The notes under the pieces: model-generated | What the model saw: only the letters and a program-made list of their open reading frames with translations | Databases searched by the model: none | Told to the model about the DNA's origin: nothing | In this document: one piece after another, positions 27,657 through 36,865 of the stretch | Layout of the letters: every line of letters starts with the position of its first letter | Numbering within the stretch: the first letter of the stretch is position 1 | NCBI GenBank assembly: GCA_036267155.1 | Contig: DATAWP010000022.1 | Span: 1-64,000 of the forward strand | Length of the DNA: 64,000 nt | Reading direction: 5' to 3' | Source: PALSA-1353 sp036267155 | GTDB taxonomy: Bacteria; Planctomycetota; Phycisphaerae; Tepidisphaerales; Tepidisphaeraceae | Position numbers and translations under genes: made by a program

Positions 27657-27748
27657 GTCTCACTTCATTATAAATGAAAGCCGGCTCCGATGGCCATTCA
27701 CCGGGGTGTTGTCGCGTTTGGCGCTTTCAGCTACAAACCTTCGCGCTC

Positions 27749-29110
27749 ATGACCTTGCCGCCCGCAAGTCCCGATCCTTCGAATTCCAGTCCCATCCAAC
27801 GCTTCGGCCGATGGATATTTGCCAATCCATTCCTCGCCGCCGCGGTGATTTACATCCTGGCCAACCTTGTGCAGCTCCTGTTTTCCAAACCGGGATCTTC
27901 AGAATGGCAAGAAGTCTTCGTTCACGCCGCCCGGCGATTGATCGGCACCGGCGACATCTACGCCCCCGGGCCCGACACTTTTCAGGCTACTCATCCATTC
28001 ACTTATCCCCCATTCCATTCCCTTGTCGCGATCCCGTTCGTATTCCTTCCCCAAGTGCTCAGCCGACTCGGCTGGTTCATCATCCAGGTCGTCTGCCTGA
28101 TTATCCTGTGGCAACTCAGTTGGAAAATCAGCGGCGGCCGGCGGCTGAACCGTGGCCGATGGACGCTGAGCGAAGCCGTCATCTGCATTCTCGGCCTCTG
28201 CGCCGGGATGCGTTACGTCCAAGGCGTCTTCGGCCATCAGCAATCGGACCTCCTCATCGACGCGCTGCTGGTCGCCGGCTGCTTTGCCTGGCAACACCGC
28301 CGCGATTTTCTCGCCGCCACTGCCTGGGGAATTGCCGCCGCATTCAAAGGGCCGCCCCTGCTCATGGCCCCTTATCTCGCCTGGCGCGGCCGGTGGCTCG
28401 CCGCCGCCTGGACCATCATCCTTGCCATCGCCGTGAACTTTGCCCCCGACGCGATCCACCGCGCTCCGCATGGCATCTGGCTCACGCAGTGGTACACCCG
28501 CATCGTCAAACCCCAAAGCGGCGAGATCGGCGCCTGGTACGTCGATGTCACTATCAACCAATCCATCGCCGGCGCCGCGCACCGTTTCTTCACCACCGAC
28601 TGGTCGATCGTCGACGGCCGACTGAATGTCTCCAACAAGAAACTTCTCTCCGATGAGACGCAGAAACTTTTGGTCTACGGATTAGAAGCCGCGTTGCTGA
28701 TCGCCGCCGCCTGGGCCATGGGCCGACCGCTGCGTATTTTCCCCAATCCCAAAACTGCCGGCCTGGAATGCGCCCTGGTGTTCATCCTGATGCTGCTGTT
28801 GTCCCCGATGTCGCACAAAACGCATTTCGGCATTCTGATCCTCCCCGGCTTCTTCGTCGCTCGAATGGCCATCGAAGACCGAGACCGCCTCGCCGCCTGG
28901 TGCATGTTGGCCTGCCTCATTCTGATCGGCATCCTCGACCACTTCCTGGGCTTGCGCGGCATCGGCGACATGTTCGCGTGGTACGGCAACGTGATGTGGG
29001 GGGCCGTGGCTCTGGGCATCGCGTGCTGGTGGGCCTTGGCCGCGAAATCGCGCTCGTGGATTTCTGGGCCACCTGGTGCGGCCCCTGGGTCGATGAAACG
29101 GACAATTTGA
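27749..29110 (+). CDS. GT87-type membrane glycosyltransferase
   Basis: A 453-residue multi-span membrane protein of the DUF2029/GT87 type (polyprenol-phosphate mannosyltransferase-like). Seen: SGDIYAPG-type loop GTGDIYAPGPDTFQATHPFT near 66, YPPFHSLVAIPFVF near 87, GHQQSDLLIDALLVAGCF near 157 and LSPMSHKTHFGILILPGF near 352. About ten spans. An upstream in-frame start at 27674 adds 25 unlikely residues. The last 20 or so residues (from SRSWISGPP) are read out of frame through a thioredoxin remnant that begins near 29035, so the native C-terminus may have been altered by a rearrangement. Confidence 0.75.
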   Translation: MTLPPASPDPSNSSPIQRFGRWIFANPFLAAAVIYILANLVQLLFSKPGSSEWQEVFVHAARRLIGTGDIYAPGPDTFQATHPFTYPPFHSLVAIPFVFLPQVLSRLGWFIIQVVCLIILWQLSWKISGGRRLNRGRWTLSEAVICILGLCAGMRYVQGVFGHQQSDLLIDALLVAGCFAWQHRRDFLAATAWGIAAAFKGPPLLMAPYLAWRGRWLAAAWTIILAIAVNFAPDAIHRAPHGIWLTQWYTRIVKPQSGEIGAWYVDVTINQSIAGAAHRFFTTDWSIVDGRLNVSNKKLLSDETQKLLVYGLEAALLIAAAWAMGRPLRIFPNPKTAGLECALVFILMLLLSPMSHKTHFGILILPGFFVARMAIEDRDRLAAWCMLACLILIGILDHFLGLRGIGDMFAWYGNVMWGAVALGIACWWALAAKSRSWISGPPGAAPGSMKRTI

Positions 29111-29376
29111 AAGATGTCTTCAACACCTCCGGCCGCGACCCGCGATTCTCGATGATCGGCCTGAGCCTCGATCCGCAGCCGAACGATCCGATCCAGTACA
29201 TTGCCAAGCACGGCCTGGCCTGGAACCAGGGATTTGGACGGCGATCATGTCACGGTCGATTATGGGGTCACAGGAATTCCGTCAATTTGGCCCATTGGCC
29301 CCGATGGTAAAGTCGTTGAAAAGGGCCAACCTGACGAAAAATCGAAGCCGCCGTCACCAAAGCTCTTCAGAAATAG
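29035..29376 (+). pseudogene. Broken TlpA/thioredoxin-like domain
   Basis: Three reading frames together give a TlpA-like C-terminal domain: GREIALVDFWATWCGPWVDE to AKHGLAWNQG, a shift near 29229, then DGDHVTVDYGVTGIPSIWPI to about 29320, a second shift, then IEAAVTKALQK and a TAG at 29374-29376. The usual CGPC active site reads CGPW, so the resolving Cys is lost. The N-terminal part is missing and the front overlaps the end of the GT87 gene in another frame. Two frameshifts, truncation and loss of the Cys make this a clear pseudogene. Confidence 0.8.
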
Positions 29377-29530
29377 TTCACCCTTCAAGAACCTGTTGCC
29401 GCTATCGGGTAGATTCTGAAAGATTTGATTGCCATCACGCAAATTCTTGCTAGGATTGGGCTCACTCAATTCCACAAAAAGGGGCTGTCAAGTATTCCGG
29501 CTGCAAGCAGTGGTCGGCTCGAGGGAAGTT

Positions 29531-32500
29531 ATGCGCGATGGGAAGTCGGCTCGTTACCGGAAAATGGGGATCGCCGTTGTGTCCGCGGTGCTGGGAATTG
29601 GCTGGGGATCGGCCTATAGCTCCGTGGATACCGAAACGGGAACGGTCGGAACGGCTGGCGCCGACGGTACCGGCGCCGACGGCGGGCTCGGCGGTGGGGC
29701 CACGGCCAGCGTCAACAGCGTCGATCAGGTGAATACTGCAACCGCCACGGGCGGCGCGGGTGGGGCCGGAGGAAGCGGCACGCCCACCGCACCCAAGGGC
29801 GGCAAGGGCGGCAACGGTGGCGCCGGGGGCTCGGCCACTTCCACCGCCACCGGCACGGAGGGGACTACGTATTTTGAAGCTTACACCACGACGGCCAACG
29901 CCACTGGGGGCAATGGCGGCATGGGCGGCGCAGGCGGACAAGCCAGCAAGGGCTCGCCCGGTGGTGGCGGAAGCGGTGGAGACGGCGGCGCCGCCACTGC
30001 ATCGGCCAGCGGCTTGGAGGTTGGCAGCGATATGGTCAGTGCAACCGCCATCGGCGGTAATGGCGGGGATGCAGGGAATGGGATTGCGCTGAGCAGCCCC
30101 GGCGCCGGCGGGAACGGCGGCGTCGCATCGATTGGATCGGTTACATCCAATTCCGCGGCCGCGTCAGGCACGCTACCCGACGGCCTGTCGTCGGCCACCG
30201 TCATCGGCGGCAACGGCGGCGCGGGAGAGGACGGAGCCATGGGTGGAAGCGGCGCATCGGAATCTCTTACCAACGTCGTTCACGCCACCGCCGCCGAAGA
30301 GGAATACCTGACCCAAAACGTGACCGCCGGCAACGGCGGGAGCAGTAACAATAATCTCGGTGGCTCGGCGGGCAACGGCAGCTCAATCCTATCGGCCGAT
30401 CTCAGCAGCGGACCAAGCTATTTCTTTGCGGACTCGAACGTCACGGGAGGAAATGGCGGCAGCGCCGCCAACGATGTCGGGAACAACGGTGGAACCGCCA
30501 ATTCGCAGGTATCGATCACGGCGACCGGTTGGGTGCAAGTAAGTTCGGACGCCACCGGCGGGAACGGAGGAGGCGTTACATCCGGCGACGGCACGGCCGT
30601 AACCGGGGGCGACGCCACGGCCAGCGCGATTGCGACGAGCAACGACACGGCCATCGCCTACTCGACGGTCATCGGTGGAAATGGTGGATCGGTGGCAGCG
30701 GGTGCTACTGGACCCGGTGGTCCCGGCGGCGCTGCGACCGGCACCCTGACGCCAACCGTGACGGGAAACGGCGAAGCATCCGGAACCCTGACCGTAACGG
30801 GCGGCAACGGAGGCGCCGCCGGCGGATCGGGAAACGTCGGCGGCATCGGTGGGGCCGCCAGCCTGGGGACCTATTTAGGCACCACCAATGGAGAAGCCGT
30901 CTTGGCGGGGACCTTCATCGGCGGGAACGGTGGCGCGGGTTTCAACAGCGCAGTTGGCGGCAATGGTGCCTCGGAAAGCCTCGACACCGCCATCACCGCC
31001 AACGCGCCCTATCTCCAGGTGGAGCAAGACGTCACCGGCGGAAACGCCGGAAATGCGGATGTTGAAAATCCAGGAACCGCAGGCAACGCATCATCGAGTT
31101 ACACCATCACAGGCAAAGGCTCCACCCTCTTTCAGGACATCTTTGGAACGGTCGATGCCACCGGCGGAAATGGGGGAAGCGCCAACACCGTTGCCACCGC
31201 GGGAGGCAATTCGACCGCAAACATCAGCTTGAGCCGCAAAGGCGATGTCAGCGCGACCGCCAACGCCAATCCCAACGGAACCGGTGGGACCGGCGGCAGC
31301 GTGCTGAACTCGGGAACGGGCGGCGCGGGCGGTTCATCCACCGCGTCGGCCAGTGCAACCGACACCGATATTTCCGGCGGCGGTTCAGTCGTCGCGGCCA
31401 GCGATTGCATCGGCGGTAATGGCGGCACGGGCCTTGGCGCATTGGGCGGAGCCGGAGGCAGCGCTACTGCCAGCGCATCTGGCCAGGGGTCGGGCTCGAC
31501 CACCGTGTCCGCGCAGGCGACGGTCCAAGGTGGAAATGGTGGTGCGGCCATAGCCGGCGGCAGCGGCCAGGCCGGGGCGGCTGGCGTCATCTCCGGCGTT
31601 ACTGGCTTCACCGGCTCGGGCACCGTGAGCCTCAGCGCCACGGGCATCGCAGGCTCTGGAGGCAGCGGCACGTTCAACGCATCCGGCGGTAACGGCGCGA
31701 GTGAGACGCTCAGCAACGTCCTTTCGGGCGCGACATCAGGAGAGCTGGATCTTACGCAGATTGCCGCGGGCGGTAATGGCGGAACCGCCAACGGCGCATA
31801 TCCGGGTTCCGGAGGCGCCGCGAGTTCCGTGGTTTCCACGGGCACCAGCGGAGAGTCGCTGGTCAGCGCGGATTACGAATCAACCGGAGGGTCTGGCGGC
31901 TCAGGCTTCAGCGCGGGTTCGGCGCCGCCCGTCGGCGGCGCTGCGACGACAACCGTCAACCTGACCGCTACCGGTAACTTGACGATTTTGGCGAAGGGAA
32001 CTGCCGGCGCAGGCGGATTCACGGAAGATATAGGCGGGGCTGGCGGCAATGCCACGGTATCGGCCACGGGCTCCAGCAGCGGTACTGCCAGCGGTCTTAG
32101 CGCGGTGAGTGTCACGGCGACCGCAACCGCGGGCGACGGCGGCTATTCCGAAGGAGCGGCCAATGCCGGAAATGGAGGAACGGCCGTGGCGATTTCCAGC
32201 GCGACGGGATCGGGGCCTGACGCCGTCACGTCGCATGCGGACGCCGCTGGCGGCGACGGAGGCGCAAATGAAGCGACCCTCCATTCCAGCGGGATCGGCG
32301 GCGCCGCGACCGCCACGGCGACCGGCGATTCGAATTTCGTGGACCCGACAATCACTTCGGAGGCGTATGGTGGAACGGGCCATTCGACGTCCGGCGGAGC
32401 GTCTCCCGGCGCGGGCGGCGCTGCATCCGCCATCATTCATGACAACGCGCTCAACATCGAGCAGGATTCACCGGCCATCGGCCGCATCGGCGGCGGCGCA

Positions 32501-33289
32501 TATTTGCAGATCAACGGGAACGCACTGAGCGTTGGATCCAGCGGCGGCAACGAGAATGATACTTCCCTTTCCATCACGGGTTCCGGGTTGGTCACCATGC
32601 CCGGCATCATTGGGGTGGGGAGCCTTACCATCGGCGGCGGCGCGATCCTGCGTTTGAATTCGTTATCCGGCGCCAGCGGACAGTCGTCCCTGACTATTTC
32701 CAGCGCGGGCGAACTCGATTTGAGCAACAACCATTTCTTCATCAATTATTCCGGCCATGCGGATCCGATTACCACGATCGCCGGATTCGTTAAAAGCGGC
32801 TACGCCAGCGGACAATGGAACGGCCCGGGTATTAATTCGTCAGCGGCGGCGCTTTCCCCTGGCTATGGCCTCGGTTATGCCGACAGCGCCGATGCCGGCA
32901 ATCCGGCCGGCCTCCCCACCACCACCATCGAAGTGAAATACACGCTCTACGGCGATACGAATCTCGACGGCGCGGTGAACAGCGTGGATTTCGGAAATCT
33001 CGCCGCGAACTTCGGAAAATCAGGCAAATCCTGGGACCAGGGCGATTTTGATTACACCGGCACGGTCAACAGCATCGACTTCGGGCTTCTGGCCGCGAAT
33101 TTCGGCCGCTCCGCGAGCGGCGCGACGGTAGCGCTGCCCCAAAGCGATTGGCAATCTCTTGACGCCTTCGCCGCCGCCAACGGCCTGCTCGCGGAGGTTC
33201 CAGAGCCAACCGGCAGCGCCGCGATTGCCGTCGGCTGTGTCGGCCTACTCTATCCGCGCCGCCGAAAACCAATCCGCGCGATTGATTGA
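29531..33289 (+). CDS. Giant glycine-rich repeat protein with dockerin-like repeats and PEP-CTERM anchor
   Basis: A 1,252-residue secreted protein. After a basic start and a hydrophobic signal (KMGIAVVSAVLGIGWGSAYS, residues 11-30) comes about 980 residues of Gly/Ala/Ser/Thr repeats with many GGNGG motifs, organised in larger units: GASES(L) or GASET(L) recurs at residues 242, 480 and 723, about 240 apart. Then a non-repetitive beta region, two calcium-loop repeats of dockerin type (GDTNLDGAVNSVDFGNLAAN near 1141 and GDFDYTGTVNSIDFGLLAAN near 1171), and a PEP-CTERM end (VPEPTGSAAIAV, then an RRRK tail). GAGGGAAG before the ATG supports the start. Probably processed by the exosortase at 53747 and surface-exposed. 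Confidence 0.85.
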   Translation: MRDGKSARYRKMGIAVVSAVLGIGWGSAYSSVDTETGTVGTAGADGTGADGGLGGGATASVNSVDQVNTATATGGAGGAGGSGTPTAPKGGKGGNGGAGGSATSTATGTEGTTYFEAYTTTANATGGNGGMGGAGGQASKGSPGGGGSGGDGGAATASASGLEVGSDMVSATAIGGNGGDAGNGIALSSPGAGGNGGVASIGSVTSNSAAASGTLPDGLSSATVIGGNGGAGEDGAMGGSGASESLTNVVHATAAEEEYLTQNVTAGNGGSSNNNLGGSAGNGSSILSADLSSGPSYFFADSNVTGGNGGSAANDVGNNGGTANSQVSITATGWVQVSSDATGGNGGGVTSGDGTAVTGGDATASAIATSNDTAIAYSTVIGGNGGSVAAGATGPGGPGGAATGTLTPTVTGNGEASGTLTVTGGNGGAAGGSGNVGGIGGAASLGTYLGTTNGEAVLAGTFIGGNGGAGFNSAVGGNGASESLDTAITANAPYLQVEQDVTGGNAGNADVENPGTAGNASSSYTITGKGSTLFQDIFGTVDATGGNGGSANTVATAGGNSTANISLSRKGDVSATANANPNGTGGTGGSVLNSGTGGAGGSSTASASATDTDISGGGSVVAASDCIGGNGGTGLGALGGAGGSATASASGQGSGSTTVSAQATVQGGNGGAAIAGGSGQAGAAGVISGVTGFTGSGTVSLSATGIAGSGGSGTFNASGGNGASETLSNVLSGATSGELDLTQIAAGGNGGTANGAYPGSGGAASSVVSTGTSGESLVSADYESTGGSGGSGFSAGSAPPVGGAATTTVNLTATGNLTILAKGTAGAGGFTEDIGGAGGNATVSATGSSSGTASGLSAVSVTATATAGDGGYSEGAANAGNGGTAVAISSATGSGPDAVTSHADAAGGDGGANEATLHSSGIGGAATATATGDSNFVDPTITSEAYGGTGHSTSGGASPGAGGAASAIIHDNALNIEQDSPAIGRIGGGAYLQINGNALSVGSSGGNENDTSLSITGSGLVTMPGIIGVGSLTIGGGAILRLNSLSGASGQSSLTISSAGELDLSNNHFFINYSGHADPITTIAGFVKSGYASGQWNGPGINSSAAALSPGYGLGYADSADAGNPAGLPTTTIEVKYTLYGDTNLDGAVNSVDFGNLAANFGKSGKSWDQGDFDYTGTVNSIDFGLLAANFGRSASGATVALPQSDWQSLDAFAAANGLLAEVPEPTGSAAIAVGCVGLLYPRRRKPIRAID

Positions 33290-33314
33290 TGATTTGTAAA
33301 TCTCCGCTGGGCGA

Positions 33315-33344
33315 TTGAGCTAACACGCGGCGAGGAGTTACAAT
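33315..33344 (+). promoter_or_regulatory. Promoter of the first tRNA-Val fragment
   Basis: TTGAGC at 33315-33320 and TACAAT at 33339-33344 with an 18-nt spacer. The spacing and boxes match those before the intact tRNA-Val (36824-36853), and the distance to the tRNA start differs by only 1 nt. Confidence 0.55.
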
Positions 33345-33357
33345 CTCACTTCGCCAA

Positions 33358-33396
33358 GGGCGATTAACTCAGCGGCTAGAGTGCCACCCTTACAAG
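33358..33396 (+). pseudogene. tRNA-Val(UAC) 5' half, copy 1
   Basis: Thirty-nine bases identical to the first 39 of the intact tRNA-Val at 36866. Identity runs from the 5' end of the acceptor stem through the D arm and the anticodon loop and stops 3 nt past the anticodon. The 3' half is absent; a possible degenerate acceptor strand ATCGCCC lies at 33427-33433. It cannot form a normal tRNA. Confidence 0.85.
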
Positions 33397-33471
33397 CAGG
33401 CTCCGGACGACTTCTGAAATAGCAATATCGCCCGGAAAATTAGGCGTAAAATGCACTTACGATTTTCGCCG

Positions 33472-33528
33472 TTTTTCGCGATGCGGACGATTTGTCGACC
33501 TATGTAGTCCTGATTCGACCCGAAATGT
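33472..33528 (+). repeat. Conserved block following tRNA fragment, copy A
   Basis: About 57 nt that match 35071-35126 at roughly 80 per cent, including CGATTCGACCCGAAATGT-like ends (ATTCGACCCGAAATGT is identical). Both lie 80-110 nt after a tRNA-Val 5' half and upstream of a PEP-CTERM gene. Related shorter pieces appear at 37045-37062 and 43783-43800. Confidence 0.6.
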
Positions 33529-33647
33529 CGTATGAACTATTATTTGGGTCTTGGCGAAAAAAAGTACGATCGGCATTCGCGAGTGCTTAAAGACGCCATT
33601 TAGACTCTGCGTGACAGCGCAAATGTTTTCCGGAAGGGAGAAAAACG

Positions 33648-34860
33648 ATGATCAATCACTTCACCGTGCTCGCAGCGATTCTCCTTGTAGCATCGCTCGC
33701 TCGCGGCGAAACCTATAAAGCCACCATTCTTTATCCGCTGATGGGGCCGGGGGAAGTATCGATCCAACCACGACAGGTGACAGCCGACGGAACGGTCGGC
33801 TATGGGCCTTTCAATTCGTCGAGCGCGCCATCTCATGCTTTGCTCTGGTCGCCGCCTGATGGAACGGTGATGGACTTGAATCCGACCGATTTTGGGGACA
33901 ATGCTTCCTCGCAGGCGAACGGAGAATCCGGCAATCAACAGGTCGGAACGTTCGGTAGCTCTGCAACAGGTGGTTTTCAGCCATGCGGTGCTTTGGTCCG
34001 GCACAGCCGCTTCCGCCGTGGATCTCAATCCAACGCAACTCGGTATGTTCGCCTCGCTTGCACTGAGAAGCGATGGCTCGCAGCAGGTGGGTCGCGGCAC
34101 AGTTGGAACGCCAATGAGCTCGATTGCGCATGCCGTGCTATGGACGGGGACCGCCGCATCAGCGGTTGATTTGAATCCGAGCCAGTTTGGAAGCAACGTC
34201 GGATCTGTCGCTTTGGGACTAAATGATGGGCAGGAAGTTGGCGATTATAGTTCACAAACTAACCCCTTTCATGCAGTGCTGTGGACCGGCACTGCCAGCT
34301 CAGCAATTGATCTGCATCCTTCAGATCCGGCTTTGGAATTCTCAGAAGCCACCGCCACGAGCGGCAACGAGCAAGTCGGCGAGGCTTCAGCAAACGGGGG
34401 CAGCAGTCAGGCATTTCTCTGGTTCGGAACCGCCGCTTCAGCGGTGAATCTAAATCCAACCATGCTCGCCGGAATCGACTCGTCGATAGCAGTTGCGACA
34501 AATGGCCTACAGCAAGTCGGCTCCGGCTTTGATGGATCAGCGACGGTCGACGATGACCAGGCCCTTATATGGTTCGGCACAGCGGACTCCGTGGTTGACT
34601 TGCAACCGGCGCTGCCATCGAGCGGCGCATGGAATTTTTCCGATGCTTACAGCATTGATGCCGCCGGCAATGTCTTTGGGAACGCAAATGGCACATTCGG
34701 CGGGATCACGGGATACTTTGCCGTCGAATGGTCACCGGTCCCCGAGCCGTCATCGCCGCTAGTCCTTGCCCTCGCCGGGGCTATCACGCTCAGCCTGCGG
34801 AGGTCGCGTGGTGGCATGTCCAAGCTTCATGCGGCAGACACATTTCCGGAGACGACATAG
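33648..34860 (+). pseudogene. HAF-like repeat PEP-CTERM protein, one frameshift
   Basis: GGAAGGGAG precedes the ATG at 33648 (MINHFTVLAAILLVASLARG, a signal peptide). The first frame runs to about 33980; then the reading frame must change by one base to continue with HAVLWSGTAASAVDLNP. The corrected product has about 403 residues with six or seven repeats of about 53 residues built on HAVLWxGTAASAVDLNP, like the HAF family of extracellular repeats. It ends in a PEP-CTERM anchor (VPEPSSPLVLALAGAI, then LRRSRGG). The shift lies in CAGCCATGCG near 33981. It is either a true pseudogene or a sequence error; everything else looks functional. Confidence 0.8.
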
Positions 34861-34956
34861 CCAGCGTATGCGTGTATCACAGTACATTACGCAAAAGTTG
34901 CCATCGAATTACATTTCAGAGCGTAGGATATCGAAACAGCCTCGTTTTTTCAGCCC

Positions 34957-34992
34957 GGGCGATTAAATCGGCGGCGAGTGTGCCACCCTTAC
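34957..34992 (+). pseudogene. tRNA-Val(UAC) 5' half, copy 2 (degraded)
   Basis: Thirty-six bases that match the start of the intact tRNA-Val with about five changes (GGGCGATTAAATCGGCGGCG at the front; TGCCACCCTTAC at the end). Similarity stops at the anticodon. A weak promoter-like pair TTGCCA (34898) and TAGGAT (34924) lies upstream. Confidence 0.7.
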
Positions 34993-35514
34993 GATGACGC
35001 TCTGCGCAACATCCCAAGTAGTACACCGTTCCAAAAATTCATGCGGAAACGCCCTTATATCTTTTGGCGATTTTTGCGATGCGGTCGATTACTCGCCCTA
35101 TGTCGTTCCAATTCGACCCGAAATGTAGACCGAACGCTCAAAGGATAATTTTGATCGCCTGCCGCATCCTTCAATAATTCAAATACCCCACCCTCACACA
35201 CCGTGGATTTCAAAAGTGCAGGCCCCCGGTCGATTTAAACACTCGCGGAACCAATCCGAAGGCGGCCTTCGCCCGATTTCATGGCCGTTTTCCTTCAAGC
35301 GATTTGAATCGCGTCGCAAATGCTAATTGCCTTGTCGCATTTCAACTCGAAAAACTATTGCTCGCGATGTGATTTATTTGACAAATCTTTCTTGGCCCTG
35401 AGATTCTCGCTCGTACAATGCGGCCCGCAATTCGTGCGTGGCCAGGCGGAAAACACGTTTCAGAAAAACGCGTTCCCTGATGCACCACCCAACGTTTCAA
35501 AAGGAGAAGGGAAA
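34993..35514 (+). other. Non-coding leader region with conserved block B
   Basis: About 520 bp without a convincing gene. It holds the conserved block at 35071-35126 (partner of 33472-33528), ending ATTCGACCCGAAATGT, and an AT-rich stretch around 35140-35190. The final part carries AAGGAGAAGGG just before the ATG at 35515. Confidence 0.55.
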
Positions 35515-36714
35515 ATGCCTTTACGACTCATCGCATGCGCGGCCTTTGTGGTTGCTTGCACGATCAATACCGTTTTTGGTCAATATACTCCCCAGCAGAT
35601 AATCGCCGCTTACGGCATCAACAACATTAGTTTCGGCGGATCTCCCGCTACCGGAGCAGCGCAGACGATCGCCATCGTTGACGCGTACAACGATAGCGCA
35701 ATTCAATCCGATCTTCAGTCTTTTGATTCGCGATTTGGGATTCCCGACGCACCGAGCTTTTCAATCGTCAACCAGGGCGGCGGCACGACGCTGCCGACAG
35801 CTACCAATGCCGGCTGGGCAATTGAGATGGACACTGACGTGGAATTGGCACACGCCATCGCTCCCCAAGCCAATATTCTCCTCGTCGAAACCAACGACAA
35901 CTCACTCATTAACCTGACGGCCGGTGTGGCAACAGCCGCCGCCACCACCGGTGTAAGCGTGGTTACGACAAACTGGGGCTCCGCAGAGTTCCTGGGCGTA
36001 AACACCTTCGATTCCAATTTCATCACCCCCGCGAACCATTCGGGGGTAACATTTGTAGCCACCGCGGGCGGCAGTGGCGGGGTCAGTTATCCAGCATCCG
36101 TTCCATCGGTCTTAGCTGTTGGCGGCACATCGCTTCAGTTGGATTCGTCCGGAAAATATGCCGGTGAAACCACTTGGGATGACGACTCCGGCATCGGCGG
36201 AGGTGGAACCAGCATCGTGGAAGGCGAGCCAACCTATCAGAACGGCGTACAGGCGAGCGGTTTTCGCACCACCCCGGACGTCGCTTTCGACGCCGACCTG
36301 ACCACGGGATTTTACGGAATCGAAAATGGAACCCTCGCTGTAATGGGCACAGCCAATGCTGCGGCCGCAAATTGGGCCGGATTGATCGCCCTGGCGGATC
36401 AAGGACGCGCAATTAACGGATTGAATCCTCTAGATAGCTCTGATCTAACCAATGGATTGCTTCCCATGCTTTACGCTTTGTACGGCACGCCCGATTACGC
36501 CCTGGCGTTCAACGATATTACCACTGGCTTGACCGCTACGGGCCAATCCGTCGGAGCCGGTTATGATACCTCAACCGGATTGGGATCGCCCAAAGCCGAT
36601 GTTCTGATTCCCTACCTTGCCGGCTATGGAATCGTTGTGCCGGAACCTTGCTCCACATGCCTGCTGCTGCTGGGGGCGCCATTTCTGATGCGAAGACGGA
36701 TCGCCAGCAATTAA
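35515..36714 (+). CDS. S53 (sedolisin)-like PEP-CTERM protein, catalytic Ser apparently lost
   Basis: A 399-residue secreted protein: signal peptide (LIACAAFVVACTINTVFG), then a sedolisin-like fold with YTPQQIIAAYGINN, IAIVDAYNDSAIQSDLQSFD near 49 and ELAHAIAPQANILLVET near 110. The Glu/Asp pair of S53 enzymes is present as EMDTD (E104, D108). At the nucleophile, where active members have GTS-A-x-x-P-x-W, this protein has GTANAAAANWAGL with Ala at 280. It is therefore likely a non-proteolytic homologue. The C-terminus is a PEP-CTERM anchor (VVPEPCSTCLLLLGAPF, then RRRIASN). The start at 35515 has a strong AAGGAG; an upstream frame start is unsupported. Confidence 0.85.
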   Translation: MPLRLIACAAFVVACTINTVFGQYTPQQIIAAYGINNISFGGSPATGAAQTIAIVDAYNDSAIQSDLQSFDSRFGIPDAPSFSIVNQGGGTTLPTATNAGWAIEMDTDVELAHAIAPQANILLVETNDNSLINLTAGVATAAATTGVSVVTTNWGSAEFLGVNTFDSNFITPANHSGVTFVATAGGSGGVSYPASVPSVLAVGGTSLQLDSSGKYAGETTWDDDSGIGGGGTSIVEGEPTYQNGVQASGFRTTPDVAFDADLTTGFYGIENGTLAVMGTANAAAANWAGLIALADQGRAINGLNPLDSSDLTNGLLPMLYALYGTPDYALAFNDITTGLTATGQSVGAGYDTSTGLGSPKADVLIPYLAGYGIVVPEPCSTCLLLLGAPFLMRRRIASN

Positions 36715-36823
36715 AACCGGGATTGGCGGCGCAAACAAAAAGCTTCCAGCAAAACAACGGACCGGGATTCTCCGGTGTTCGAGGTTCAAATAGAGCGCTG
36801 CCGAAAATCACATTGCCGAGAAA

Positions 36824-36853
36824 TTGAGTTCCAGCCGGCCCACGAGATACAAT
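36824..36853 (+). promoter_or_regulatory. Promoter of tRNA-Val
   Basis: TTGAGT at 36824-36829 and TACAAT at 36848-36853 with an 18-nt spacer, 12 bp before the tRNA gene. Confidence 0.65.
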
Positions 36854-36865
36854 GGCGACGACCGC

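Noticed and set aside
31132..31845. Proline-rich minus-strand frames opposite the glycine-rich gene
   Set aside because: The complement of Gly-rich codons gives Pro-rich frames. Several overlap in this gene and none has a start signal.
29531..32450. PE_PGRS family assignment for the glycine-rich protein
   Set aside because: There is no PE domain, and the ends are dockerin-like and PEP-CTERM. The similarity is one of composition only.
33358..33434. A functional second tRNA-Val
   Set aside because: An ATCGCCC at 33427 could close the acceptor stem, but the anticodon stem and T arm do not pair. Only the 5' half is conserved.
35071..35090. Sigma54-type promoter in the conserved block (TGGC then TTGC)
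   Set aside because: The GG and GC doublets are two bases too close for a sigma54 element, and copy A lacks them.
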